Source of the DNA: G963668605 sp963668605
GTDB lineage: Bacteria; Acidobacteriota; Terriglobia; Bryobacterales; Bryobacteraceae
DNA length: 64,000 nucleotides
Assembly (NCBI GenBank): GCA_963668605.1
Contig: OY764903.1
Span: forward strand, 1,116,001 to 1,180,000
Direction: 5' to 3'
This document shows, one piece after another, positions 26,572 through 36,234 of the stretch. Within the stretch, counting starts at the first letter, position 1. Each line of letters opens with the position of its first letter. The notes beneath the pieces are model-generated. The model had not been told where the DNA came from, made no database searches, and saw only the letters and a program-made list of their open reading frames with translations. A program made the translations under genes and the position numbers.

Positions 26572-27174
26572 ATGGCAAAAAACATTTCGGTATTGGGAAT
26601 CTACCCGGATCGGACAACCGTTTCGGACGCCATAGACGTTTTACATCAAGCGGGGTATCGGACCACGGACATTTCGGTTTTGTTGCCAGACAACCAAGGT
26701 TCGAAGGACTTCGCTCACGAAAAAAATACCAAGGCTCCAGAGGGAGCGGCGGCGGGAACAGCAGCGGGTGCGATTCTTGGCGCAGGGCTGGCGTGGCTTG
26801 TCGCCGCCGGAGTGTTTGTGATCCGAGGTTTAGAACCGCTCGTCGCGGCGGGCCCGGTGCTGGCGGCGCTGGCTGGCGCGGGTAGCGGTGGAGCGTTGGG
26901 TTGGCTGATTGGGTTCCTTGCAGGCCTGAGCATGCCCGAATATGAGGCGAAGCGGTATGCCGGCCGGATCAGGCGTGGCGGCATTCTGCTCTCGGTTCAC
27001 TGCGACAGTTCGGAGTGGTGCGACCGGGCGAAGAAGACTCTGAAAGACACTGGAGCCCAGCAGGTCTCGTCAGCTTCGGAGGCTCCCGCCGACTATGCCA
27101 CGACCGACAAGCCGACGGACAGAGCGCCTGCGGGCCTCGCGGATCGTGGCGAAACCCATAAGAGCCGCCCGTAG
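26572..27174 (+). CDS. Glycine/alanine-rich stress-type membrane protein (general stress protein 17M-like)
   Basis: 200 residues from the ATG at 26572; GGAGAGG lies 8 bases upstream. The frame is open further upstream but that part is not protein-like. The N-terminal 45 residues form a small alpha/beta domain (ISVLGIYPDRTTVSDAIDVLHQAGYRTTDISVLLP) like the YflT/general stress protein 17M domain. Two Gly/Ala-rich hydrophobic segments follow (about 58-85 and 95-122), then a beta-alpha unit (GILLSVHCDSSEWCDRAKKTLKDTGAQ) and a polar tail. Members are often induced by stress. It lies behind a sigma-54-type promoter and just before the cyclic glucan synthase. Confidence 0.8.
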   Translation: MAKNISVLGIYPDRTTVSDAIDVLHQAGYRTTDISVLLPDNQGSKDFAHEKNTKAPEGAAAGTAAGAILGAGLAWLVAAGVFVIRGLEPLVAAGPVLAALAGAGSGGALGWLIGFLAGLSMPEYEAKRYAGRIRRGGILLSVHCDSSEWCDRAKKTLKDTGAQQVSSASEAPADYATTDKPTDRAPAGLADRGETHKSRP

Positions 27175-27296
27175 GATGAGCGGACAAGCTCGCCGAAGGG
27201 CGAAACTGCGGCGATAGTCCAAGCAAACCGTCGCTCCAGGGCTTATCTTCCGCCGTGATGTAGCGCCTGCGCGCTTGGGAGACCAATCAAGGTAAG

Positions 27297-30200
27297 GTGA
27301 GGAGCTTCAATTTGAGGAACAGCAACAGGACGATCCGAAAGAATTTCCTCCATTTGGATCTTCCGCGAATCACCTTGGTGCAAAGCTACGGCGACGCCCC
27401 ACCGTTGCGGTCCGAACTGTTCAGCGCCGATCGGATGCACCAGCATGGCAAGACCCTGGCGGGCTCACACAAGTTGAGCCCTGTGGGCGCCCCGGATCGG
27501 CTTCTTGCAAGGCTAGCTGAAAATCAGGATGTTTTGCTCGGAGTCCGCGGCTTGCTCACGGCGGCGGTGAAGACGAACCGCCGCATCACGCCGGCCGGGG
27601 AATGGCTGCTCGACAACTTCTACTTGATTGAAGAGCAGATTCGCATGGCTGAGGCGCATTTGCCGAAGGCGTACAGCCGGGAACTGCCACGCTTGCTGAA
27701 CGGCGATTCGGCCGGTCTTCCGCGCGTGTATGACATCGCGCTGGAGACTATCTCACACGGCGATGGACGAGTGGACCCGGAGGGCCTTAGCAGTTTTGTA
27801 GCGGCCTACCAAACGGTCACCACCCTCAACTTAGGCGAGCTGTGGGCGCTTCCCATCATGCTGCGCCTTGCGCTGATCGAAAATCTTCGACGTGTCGGGG
27901 CCCGGATTGCCGCCGACAGGATCGGCCGAAACCGCGCCGACTATTGGGCGGACCAGATAACAGAGATCGCCGAGAAGGACCCGAAAAGCCTGATTCTGGT
28001 GATTGCCGACATGGCGCGGTCGAACCCGCCGATGGTTGGCTCGTTCGTTGCGGAATTTGCACGCCGCTTGCAGGGGCAAGGCCCCGCCTTGGCCTTACCG
28101 CTCACTTGGATTGAACAGCGGCTTTCCGAATCCGGATGGACGATCAAGCAGTTGGTGCAATCGGAGAACCAACAGCAAGCTGCCGATCAGGTCTCGATGA
28201 GCAACAGCATCGGCAGCCTCCGTCTCCTAGGAGCGATGGACTGGCGCGAGTTTGTCGAGACCTTGAGCGCTGTCGAACAGATTCTTCGAGAAGACCGAGG
28301 CGGAGTTTACGGCAAGATGGACTTCTCGACGCGTGACCGTTACCGTCACACGGTGGAGAAGGTCGCCAGGCGCAGCCGGCGATCCGAGCCCGAGGTTGCG
28401 CGCGAAGCGATCCAGCTTGCGCTGGAAGCCGCGGCAGCCAAGGACGGCAATGATCGGGCGGAGCATGTTGGCTTCTATCTGATCGACAAGGGACTGGAGC
28501 AACTTGAGCGCAAAGTGAAGGTCCGCTTTTCTGCCGCTGAAGCGGTTCGGAAGATTGGTCGCGAATTCCCTTCGCTGCTGTACTTAGGCACGATCTCGCT
28601 GGTTACCCTGATCGCCGCCGGAACTCTGGTGGCGAAGGCGCATGCCAGTGCCCTTCATGATTGGGAACTCGGTCTGTTCGCCATCCTCTCGCTTGTGTGC
28701 GCCAGTCACTTGGCCGTAGCCCTGGTCAACTGGCTGGCGACGCTGTTGGCGACTCCGCATCCGCTACCTCGCATGGACTTCTCCGAGGGGATTCCGCCGG
28801 AAAATCGTGCTCTGGTGGTAGTCCCGACAATCGTGGTGAGCGCTCAAAACGTCGAGGACCTGATCGAAGCGCTGGAGGTCCGGTTCCTGGCCAATCGGGA
28901 CGATAGCCTGCACTTCGGCCTGCTGACTGATTATCGCGACGCGCGTGAGGAAACGCTGCCGGAGGATGAGCCGTTGTTGCGGTTGACCAAGAAGAGAATC
29001 GAAGGACTAAATCAGAAGTACAGGGGTGCGAAGGGCGACATCTTCTTTCTCTTTCACCGTCCACGAAAATGGAACCCGCGAGAACAAAAATGGATGGGTT
29101 ACGAGCGTAAACGAGGGAAGCTTGCGGAATTGAATTCATTCTTGCGCGGTGGCTCAAGGGAATGCTTTTCGCTCGTCGTTGGCCACACGGCAATCCTCGC
29201 CAGCGTGAAGTATGTCATTTCCCTGGACACGGATACGCAGTTACCGCGCGAAGTGGCACGGCAGCTAGTCGGAGCTATGGCGCACCCTTTGAATCGGGCG
29301 CGCTACGACGAAGCAAAGCAGCGGGTCGTCGATGGATATGGCATTCTTCAGCCCGGTGTCGGCGCGAGCCTGTCCGGAGCGAGCCAGTCGAGATATGCGC
29401 GCCTGTTCGGAAGCGAACCAGGCATCGATCCATACACACGCACGATCTCCGACGTTTATCAGGATCTATTCGGCGAAGGTTCGTTCATTGGTAAGGGGAT
29501 TTATGATGTCGATGCGTTTGAGCGAGCGCTGAAGGGGCGTCTCCCTGAGAACCGGATACTGAGCCACGATCTCCTGGAAGGATGCTACGCGCGCTCGGGG
29601 CTGTTGAGCGATGTGCAATTGTACGAGGAGTATCCGTCCCGTTATAGCGCGGACGTGAGCCGCCGCCACCGTTGGATTCGAGGAGATTGGCAGCTTGTGC
29701 GGTGGCTGCTGCCGCGGGTCCCGGGCATGAACCGGCGTCGCCAGAAGAACCCACTTTCCGCCCTCTCTCTATGGAAGCTCTTTGATAATCTCCGGCGCAG
29801 CCTGATGCCCTCGGCCTTGACGCTGCTCTTGCTGCTGGGCTGGACGGTTTTGCCGCCGCTGTGGTTTTGGACTCTGTCGGTGATCGGAATCATCCTGATC
29901 CCCTACTTGGTCGCCTGCATCCTGGACCTGCTGCGAAAGCCAAGCGATGTCCTCTTAAGCCAACACCTCGTCGCCACAATGGACTGCGCATCCAAGCACT
30001 TCGCGCAGGCTGCATTCACGCTCGCGTGCCTCCCTTACGAGGCATTCTTCAGCTTGGACGCGATTGTGCGCACCGTCGGGCGGATGCTGATCACGCACAA
30101 GCGCCTGCTCGAGTGGATTCCGTGGGGCGACCTGAACGGGAATAGCCGTACGGACCTCGCCGGCTCCTGCCGGACTATGTGGATTGCGCCAACTGTTGCT

Positions 30201-33200
30201 ATTGTCGTCGTGATCCATCTGGCGCTCTCGAGACCAGCCGCCTTGGAGGTGGCTTTGCCCATACTGGGACTCTGGTTCGCCTCGCCCGCGATCGCCTGGT
30301 GGATCAGCCGGCCGCTAGGCCGTCGTGCGGCACGGCTAACGGCCAGCCAGACCGTCTTTCTCCGAAAGCTTTCCCGGAAGACCTGGAGGTACTTCGAGAC
30401 ATTCGTCCGTCCGGAGGATCAATGGTTGCCGCCCGACAACTACCAGGAGCATCCCGCCGCGAAGATCGGGCATCGCACGTCACCGACCAACATGGGACTT
30501 GCGCTGCTGGCCAACTTGTCGGCGTACGACTTCGGTTACATTTCGGCCGGACGGCTCATCGAACGCACGGCAAATGCACTCCACACGATGGAAACGTTGG
30601 AACGCCACCGAGGCCACTTCTACAACTGGTACGACACACAGACCTTGAAGCCGCTGCTTCCTATGTACATTTCGACCGTGGATAGCGGGAATCTCGTGGG
30701 TCATCTGCTGACACTGCGGCCTGGTCTGCTCGCGATTCTTGATGAGAAGATCCTGGGTGCGCGATTGTTTGACGGTCTTAGTGACACATTGAATGTCCTC
30801 GTGGACGCGGCCAGGGCGGCCGACCCAGTCCAACTCGTTCGACTCCAGAAGGATTTGGAATCCGCAAGCTTGTCCGCGCCAGCCTCAGCCGCGGAGACGC
30901 GGCGTGGCCTCGAAAGGCTGGCTGGGTCCGCCGCGGAGTTCGCCGGCAGCCTCACCGGCGATCCTGAGGACGAGGCGAATTGGTGGGCAGGCGCTTTCGC
31001 TCGCCAGTGCCAGGACGCCCTGGATGAGCTGAAATTGCTTGTTTCAGATTCGATCGAGGAGCTTCCGACGTTGCGACAATTGGCGAGTCTCGCGGAGGAT
31101 CTCCCGAATCGCCGCTGTGCCACGTTAAGAATTGCCGCCATCGAAAGTCTCGCGCGCAAGTGCGGCGAATTTGCCCGTGTGGACTACGACTTCCTGTTCG
31201 ACGAAACTCGTCATCTGCTCGCCATCGGGTACAACGCAGGGGAGCACCGGCAGGACCCAAGCTACTATGATCTGCTCGCTTCGGAAGCACGATTGTGCAG
31301 TTTCGTGGCGATCGCACAAGGACAACTCCCACAGGAGAACTGGTTTGCCCTGGGCCGCCTGCTCACAACCGCAGGCGGCGATCCAATTCTCCTTTCCTGG
31401 AGCGGTTCGATGTTCGAATACCTCATGCCGCTCATCGTGATGCCGGCATACGAAGGCACGCTGCTCCATCAGACCTACAGGGCCGCCGTAGCCAGACAGG
31501 TCGAGTATGGGAAAAAGCGTGGTGTGCCATGGGGTATTTCGGAATCCGGCTACAATTCCGTTGACGCTCATCTCAACTATCAGTACCGCGCATTTGGCGT
31601 ACCGGGCATGGGCCTCAAACGCGGGCTTGCGGACGATCTGGTCGTTGCGCCGTATGCCTCGGCGTTGGCGCTGATGGTAGCGCCCGAGGAAGCCTGCCTG
31701 AATCTTCAGGAACTCGCCGCGGACGGCTTTGAGGGGAGATACGGCTTGTATGAAGCCATCGACTATACTCCTTCGCGCGTGCCTCGCGGCCAATCGAAAG
31801 TAGTGGTTCGATCTTTCATGGCGCATCACCAGGGCATGAGCCTTCTGTCGTTGGCCTACCTGCTTCTGGATCGGCCCATGCAAAAGCGATTCGAGTCGGA
31901 CCCGGCGTTCCAGGCGACTGCGCTCCTGCTCCAGGAGCGAGTGCCCAAAGCCATGGCATTTTATTCGCACCTGGCTGAACTCTCCGACGTACATGCCGCC
32001 AGCAACGATCTGGAAGCGCCGGTGCGCATTTTCAACAGTCCTGACACGCCGGCGCCGGAAGTGCAGTTGTTGTCGAACGGCAGATATCATGTCATGGTCA
32101 CAAACGCCGGTGGCGGCTACAGCCGCTGGAAGAACATTGCGGTGACGCGCTGGCGCGAAGACGGCACCTGCGACAACTGGGGCACATTCTGCTATATCCG
32201 AGCCGTTGCGAGCGGCGAATTCTGGTCAGCCGCATTTCAGCCGGCGCTGAAAGCATCGGAGAGCTACGAAGCGATTTTCTCCGAAGGACGGGTCGAGTTC
32301 CGCCGCCGCGACAACGAGTTCGACACGTATTCCGAGATCGCCGTTTCGCCGGAGGATGACGTCGAAGTTCGCCGAATCAGCATCACTAACAACTCTCGAG
32401 CACGCAGAGCCATCGATGTCACAAGCTATGCGGAGGTCGTGCTCGTGCCGCCAGCGGCGGATGCGTTTCACCCGGCCTTTGGCAATCTGTTCGTTCAGAC
32501 TGAGATCATCCGCGAGAAACGGGCGATTCTTTGCACTCGCCGGCCCCGCTCCCGCGAAGAGCGGCCACCATGGATGTTCCACCTGATGGCCGTTCATGGG
32601 GCGAAGGTCAGAGAGATCTCCTACGAGACTGACCGGATGCGGTTCATCGGCCGCGGGCACACTATCGCCGATCCGCAAGCGATGGCCGATCCCGCGCCGC
32701 TCTCCGGCAGCGAGGGGTCAGTGCTGGACCCGATCGTGGCAATCCGTCATCAGATCGAGCTCGATCCGGAAGAGAAAGTGACGATTGACATCGTTTCCGG
32801 TATCGGCGAGACACGGGACGCTTGTCTGGGCCTGGTTGAAAAGTACCAGGATCGGCGTCTCGCGGATCGCGTGTTCGAACTCGCCTGGACACATAGCCAG
32901 GTGTTCTTGCGGCAGATCAATGCCACGGAGGCCGACGCGCAGCTCTTTGGACATCTGGCCGGCTCCGTAGTGTACGCCAATTCCTCACTCCGCGCCGACG
33001 CGAGCGTCCTCATGAAGAATCGCCGAGGGCAGTCCGGTTTGTGGGGATATTCGATCTCCGGCGACTCGCCAATTGTGTTGCTCGAGATCGGAGATCCGGC
33101 CAACATCGAGCTCGTACGCCAACTCATCCAGGCCCATGGTTACTGGCGTCTGAAAGGGCTCGCGGTGGATCTGGTGATCTGGAACGAAGATCACTCCGGC

Positions 33201-35906
33201 TACCGGCAGACGCTGCAGGACCAGATCATGGGACTGATTTCCGCGGGGATTGAAGCCAACTTGCAGGATCAACCGGGCAGCATCTTTGTGAGACAGGGGG
33301 ACCAGATATCGGCCGAGGACCGCATTCTGTTCCAGTCGGTCGCCCGTGCAATACTCAGTGACAGCCGCGGAACGCTGATGGACCAGTTGCAGGGCCGCGG
33401 CGCCGCGGAAATAATCATCCCGGAACTTCCGCTGGCCCGGCCCTACCGGCCCGAACCCGCTGCAGTCACAGCCTCACCTCGCAACGATCTGATTTTCTTC
33501 AACGGACTGGGTGGGTTCACGCCTGACGGGCGCGAGTACGTCGTCACGACCACCGATCGGCAAAAGACTCCGGCGCCGTGGGTGAATGTACTGGCGAATC
33601 CGCACTTCGGAAGCGTCATTTCAGAGAGCGGCCTTGCCTGCACCTGGAGTGAGAATGCCTACGAGTTCCGCCTCACTCCCTGGAGCAACGACCCCGTGAG
33701 CGATTCGAGCGGAGAGGCTTTCTATCTCCGTGATGAAGAATGCGGCCACTTCTGGTCACCCACGCCGATGCCTACACCCGGTACGGCGCCGTATGCCAGT
33801 CGGCACGGATTCGGTTACAGCGTCTTTGAGCACACGGAAGACGGGATCCGCTCCGAGATGTGGGTCTATGTGGCCATCGACGCGGCCATCAAATTTATCG
33901 TGTTGAAAGTGCGAAATGAGTCGGGCCGATCACGCCGGCTCTCCACCACCGGATATGTGGAATGGGTCCTTGGGGACCTGCGATCGAAATCGGCGGCGCA
34001 TTTGATTACCGAAATCGATCCGAACGGCGCTGTGCTGTACGTGCGGAACTCTTACAACACAGAGTTCGCGGACCGGGTTGCCTTCTTCAGCGTAGCTGAC
34101 CGAAGCTGCACTATGAGCGGCGATCGGGCGGAGTTCCTGGGCCGCAACGGCACGCTTCGGAGTCCGGCTGCTTTAACCAGAGCCTGGCTGTCTGGCAGAT
34201 CGGGGGCTGCTATGGACTCCTGTGCCGCGATACAGGTTCCGTTCCAGTTGGACGACGGTGAAGAGCGAGAGATAGTCTTCACTCTCGGCGTGGGTCGCAA
34301 CGAAAATGACGCTCACAATCTGGTGGATCGTTTTCGCGGATCCGCTGCCGCCCATGATGCGCTCGAAGCGGTATGGCAGTACTGGAATCACACGCTTGGC
34401 GCGGTGCAGGTGGAAACACCCGACCAGGCCCTCAACGTCCTGGCTAACGGCTGGCTGGTCTACCAGACTCTCGCGTGCCGGTTTTGGGGGCGGAGCGCAT
34501 TTTACCAGCCGGGGGGCGCCTTCGGTTTCCGCGACCAGTTGCAGGACGCGATGGCGCTTGTCCATGCCGAGCCGAACCTTCTTCGCGAGCACCTGCTGCT
34601 CTGCGCGTCCCGTCAGTTTCACGATGGCGACGTGCAGCACTGGTGGCATCCTCCATCGGGCCGGGGCGTCCGCACGCACTGTTCAGATGATTACCTCTGG
34701 CTACCCCTGGCGACGTGCCGGTACGTTTGCAGCACTGGGGATACCGGGGTATTGGACGAGCCGATCCACTTCCTCGATGGTCGGCCGGTTAACGCCGAAG
34801 AGGACTCGTACTACGATCTGCCCAGCCGGTCAGAAGAGACGGGCAGTTTGTATGAACACTGTATGCGGGCCATTCTGAGGGGCTTGCGATTTGGTGAACA
34901 CGGCCTGCCCCTCGTGGGTTCCGGCGACTGGAACGACGGAATGAACCTTGTCGGTCAACACGGCAAAGGCGAAAGCGTCTGGGTGGGATTTTTCTTCTAT
35001 CACGTGCTTCTGCAATTCGCTGAAGTTGCCGGCATGCGTGGGGACGTGCCGTTTGCCAAACGCTGCCGCAGCGAAGCGGCTCAGGTGCGTCAGAACGTCG
35101 AGATGAACGGTTGGGATGGCGAGTGGTATCGCCGTGCCTACTTCGACGATGGCTCCCCACTTGGATCGGCGAGCAACCCCGAATGCCAGATCGATTCGAT
35201 CGTGCAAAGCTGGTCCGTTCTATCCGGAGCGGGCGATGCCGAGCGCACGCGCATGGCAATGCGGGCGGTGGATCAGCGTCTTGTCCGCCGGGACCAGCGG
35301 CTGGTTCAACTCCTTGATCCGCCCTTCGACAAATCCGATATGGATCCCGGCTACATAAAGGGATACCTTCCGGGCGTGCGAGAGAATGGCGGGCAATATA
35401 CTCATGGAGCGGTCTGGGCGGCGATGGCGTTCGCCAAAATGGGAAATAACCAGCGAGCCTGGGAACTATTCGCACTGATCAACCCGGTGCACCACGCGGA
35501 CTCTGCGGAAAATATCGCTGTCTACAAAGTGGAACCGTATGTCGTGGCCGCTGATGTGTATGCGTTATCGCCGCACGTTGGCCGTGGTGGATGGACATGG
35601 TACACCGGGTCGGCCGGATGGATGTACCGGCTTATTTTGGAATCGCTCTTAGGGCTGAGACTGGACGTGGACAAGTTGCATTTTGCTCCGTGCCTTCCCG
35701 GCCATTGGAGCGCCTTCAAGGTGCATTACCGCTATCGTGAGACGGTATATCACATCGCTATCATGCAGGGGCAGGCAGGGCCCGGTGAGACGAGTGTTAC
35801 GGTGGATGGCGTTAAAAGTGAAGGTGACGTCATTCCACTGGTTGACGACCGGCAGGAGCACTCGGTCGAACTGAGACTAAACACGCCCGCTAGCGGCGCT
35901 GATTGA
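27297..35906 (+). CDS. ndvB: Cyclic beta-1,2-glucan synthase (GT84 + GH94), NdvB/Cgs-like
   Basis: 2869 residues, the same size as rhizobial and Brucella NdvB/Cgs. A GTG start at 27297 follows AAGGT-rich text. After about 430 soluble N-terminal residues come membrane helices (435-480). The GT84 domain (about 498-810) carries the D-x-D motif in SLDTDTQLP (about 641) and the RRHRWIRGDWQ motif (Q/RxxRW). More helices (about 835-1005) precede a GH144-like domain (about 1035-1550), two beta-sandwich domains, and the GH94 phosphorylase domain, with GDWNDGM (about 2543) holding the general acid. It would make a glucan on a protein primer, cyclise it and trim chain length. These glucans buffer periplasmic osmolarity. 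Linkage specificity is inferred from family only. Confidence 0.93.
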   Translation: MRSFNLRNSNRTIRKNFLHLDLPRITLVQSYGDAPPLRSELFSADRMHQHGKTLAGSHKLSPVGAPDRLLARLAENQDVLLGVRGLLTAAVKTNRRITPAGEWLLDNFYLIEEQIRMAEAHLPKAYSRELPRLLNGDSAGLPRVYDIALETISHGDGRVDPEGLSSFVAAYQTVTTLNLGELWALPIMLRLALIENLRRVGARIAADRIGRNRADYWADQITEIAEKDPKSLILVIADMARSNPPMVGSFVAEFARRLQGQGPALALPLTWIEQRLSESGWTIKQLVQSENQQQAADQVSMSNSIGSLRLLGAMDWREFVETLSAVEQILREDRGGVYGKMDFSTRDRYRHTVEKVARRSRRSEPEVAREAIQLALEAAAAKDGNDRAEHVGFYLIDKGLEQLERKVKVRFSAAEAVRKIGREFPSLLYLGTISLVTLIAAGTLVAKAHASALHDWELGLFAILSLVCASHLAVALVNWLATLLATPHPLPRMDFSEGIPPENRALVVVPTIVVSAQNVEDLIEALEVRFLANRDDSLHFGLLTDYRDAREETLPEDEPLLRLTKKRIEGLNQKYRGAKGDIFFLFHRPRKWNPREQKWMGYERKRGKLAELNSFLRGGSRECFSLVVGHTAILASVKYVISLDTDTQLPREVARQLVGAMAHPLNRARYDEAKQRVVDGYGILQPGVGASLSGASQSRYARLFGSEPGIDPYTRTISDVYQDLFGEGSFIGKGIYDVDAFERALKGRLPENRILSHDLLEGCYARSGLLSDVQLYEEYPSRYSADVSRRHRWIRGDWQLVRWLLPRVPGMNRRRQKNPLSALSLWKLFDNLRRSLMPSALTLLLLLGWTVLPPLWFWTLSVIGIILIPYLVACILDLLRKPSDVLLSQHLVATMDCASKHFAQAAFTLACLPYEAFFSLDAIVRTVGRMLITHKRLLEWIPWGDLNGNSRTDLAGSCRTMWIAPTVAIVVVIHLALSRPAALEVALPILGLWFASPAIAWWISRPLGRRAARLTASQTVFLRKLSRKTWRYFETFVRPEDQWLPPDNYQEHPAAKIGHRTSPTNMGLALLANLSAYDFGYISAGRLIERTANALHTMETLERHRGHFYNWYDTQTLKPLLPMYISTVDSGNLVGHLLTLRPGLLAILDEKILGARLFDGLSDTLNVLVDAARAADPVQLVRLQKDLESASLSAPASAAETRRGLERLAGSAAEFAGSLTGDPEDEANWWAGAFARQCQDALDELKLLVSDSIEELPTLRQLASLAEDLPNRRCATLRIAAIESLARKCGEFARVDYDFLFDETRHLLAIGYNAGEHRQDPSYYDLLASEARLCSFVAIAQGQLPQENWFALGRLLTTAGGDPILLSWSGSMFEYLMPLIVMPAYEGTLLHQTYRAAVARQVEYGKKRGVPWGISESGYNSVDAHLNYQYRAFGVPGMGLKRGLADDLVVAPYASALALMVAPEEACLNLQELAADGFEGRYGLYEAIDYTPSRVPRGQSKVVVRSFMAHHQGMSLLSLAYLLLDRPMQKRFESDPAFQATALLLQERVPKAMAFYSHLAELSDVHAASNDLEAPVRIFNSPDTPAPEVQLLSNGRYHVMVTNAGGGYSRWKNIAVTRWREDGTCDNWGTFCYIRAVASGEFWSAAFQPALKASESYEAIFSEGRVEFRRRDNEFDTYSEIAVSPEDDVEVRRISITNNSRARRAIDVTSYAEVVLVPPAADAFHPAFGNLFVQTEIIREKRAILCTRRPRSREERPPWMFHLMAVHGAKVREISYETDRMRFIGRGHTIADPQAMADPAPLSGSEGSVLDPIVAIRHQIELDPEEKVTIDIVSGIGETRDACLGLVEKYQDRRLADRVFELAWTHSQVFLRQINATEADAQLFGHLAGSVVYANSSLRADASVLMKNRRGQSGLWGYSISGDSPIVLLEIGDPANIELVRQLIQAHGYWRLKGLAVDLVIWNEDHSGYRQTLQDQIMGLISAGIEANLQDQPGSIFVRQGDQISAEDRILFQSVARAILSDSRGTLMDQLQGRGAAEIIIPELPLARPYRPEPAAVTASPRNDLIFFNGLGGFTPDGREYVVTTTDRQKTPAPWVNVLANPHFGSVISESGLACTWSENAYEFRLTPWSNDPVSDSSGEAFYLRDEECGHFWSPTPMPTPGTAPYASRHGFGYSVFEHTEDGIRSEMWVYVAIDAAIKFIVLKVRNESGRSRRLSTTGYVEWVLGDLRSKSAAHLITEIDPNGAVLYVRNSYNTEFADRVAFFSVADRSCTMSGDRAEFLGRNGTLRSPAALTRAWLSGRSGAAMDSCAAIQVPFQLDDGEEREIVFTLGVGRNENDAHNLVDRFRGSAAAHDALEAVWQYWNHTLGAVQVETPDQALNVLANGWLVYQTLACRFWGRSAFYQPGGAFGFRDQLQDAMALVHAEPNLLREHLLLCASRQFHDGDVQHWWHPPSGRGVRTHCSDDYLWLPLATCRYVCSTGDTGVLDEPIHFLDGRPVNAEEDSYYDLPSRSEETGSLYEHCMRAILRGLRFGEHGLPLVGSGDWNDGMNLVGQHGKGESVWVGFFFYHVLLQFAEVAGMRGDVPFAKRCRSEAAQVRQNVEMNGWDGEWYRRAYFDDGSPLGSASNPECQIDSIVQSWSVLSGAGDAERTRMAMRAVDQRLVRRDQRLVQLLDPPFDKSDMDPGYIKGYLPGVRENGGQYTHGAVWAAMAFAKMGNNQRAWELFALINPVHHADSAENIAVYKVEPYVVAADVYALSPHVGRGGWTWYTGSAGWMYRLILESLLGLRLDVDKLHFAPCLPGHWSAFKVHYRYRETVYHIAIMQGQAGPGETSVTVDGVKSEGDVIPLVDDRQEHSVELRLNTPASGAD

Positions 35907-35988
35907 TAGCCCGGCATTACGATCGCCAGGCGGATTTCCAGTCCTTCGCGCCGGCCGATTTCAGCACACGGGCGATTCGCGCCCTAAG

Positions 35989-36231
35989 TTGCGGATCGCA
36001 AAATCACGCTCGCCCGCCAGTTACCCGAGGGCAAAGTCCTCGCGAGAGGACGAGTCCGGGACCGGCGAGATCAACTTCCCCAACGTCTTCCGCGTCATCC
36101 ATGATCTCGGCGAGCGGTATAACGGAAAGGTGACCGCCAAACACCATCCCACAGACCTGTCGTTCCGCGCTCTCGAGAGATTGAAGCGGATGGCTACTTT
36201 CGTCCCGGATGAGAGTTTGGTCTCTTAGGAG
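35989..36231 (+). pseudogene. Possible hydroxypyruvate-isomerase-like remnant
   Basis: In one frame, 36049-36228 reads ESGTGEINFPNVFRVIHDLG and continues to ATFVPDESLVS before a stop at 36229-36231. The GEINF-P-x-x-F-R segment resembles the penultimate barrel strand of Hyi-type TIM barrels (GEINYPxIFRAI). The preceding 60 codons are Arg/Ser-rich and not protein-like, and a complete start is lacking. I read a 3' remnant of a sugar isomerase, just upstream of an intact one. The rest of the 328-base gap holds nothing recognised. Low confidence. Confidence 0.35.
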
Positions 36232-36234
36232 CCG

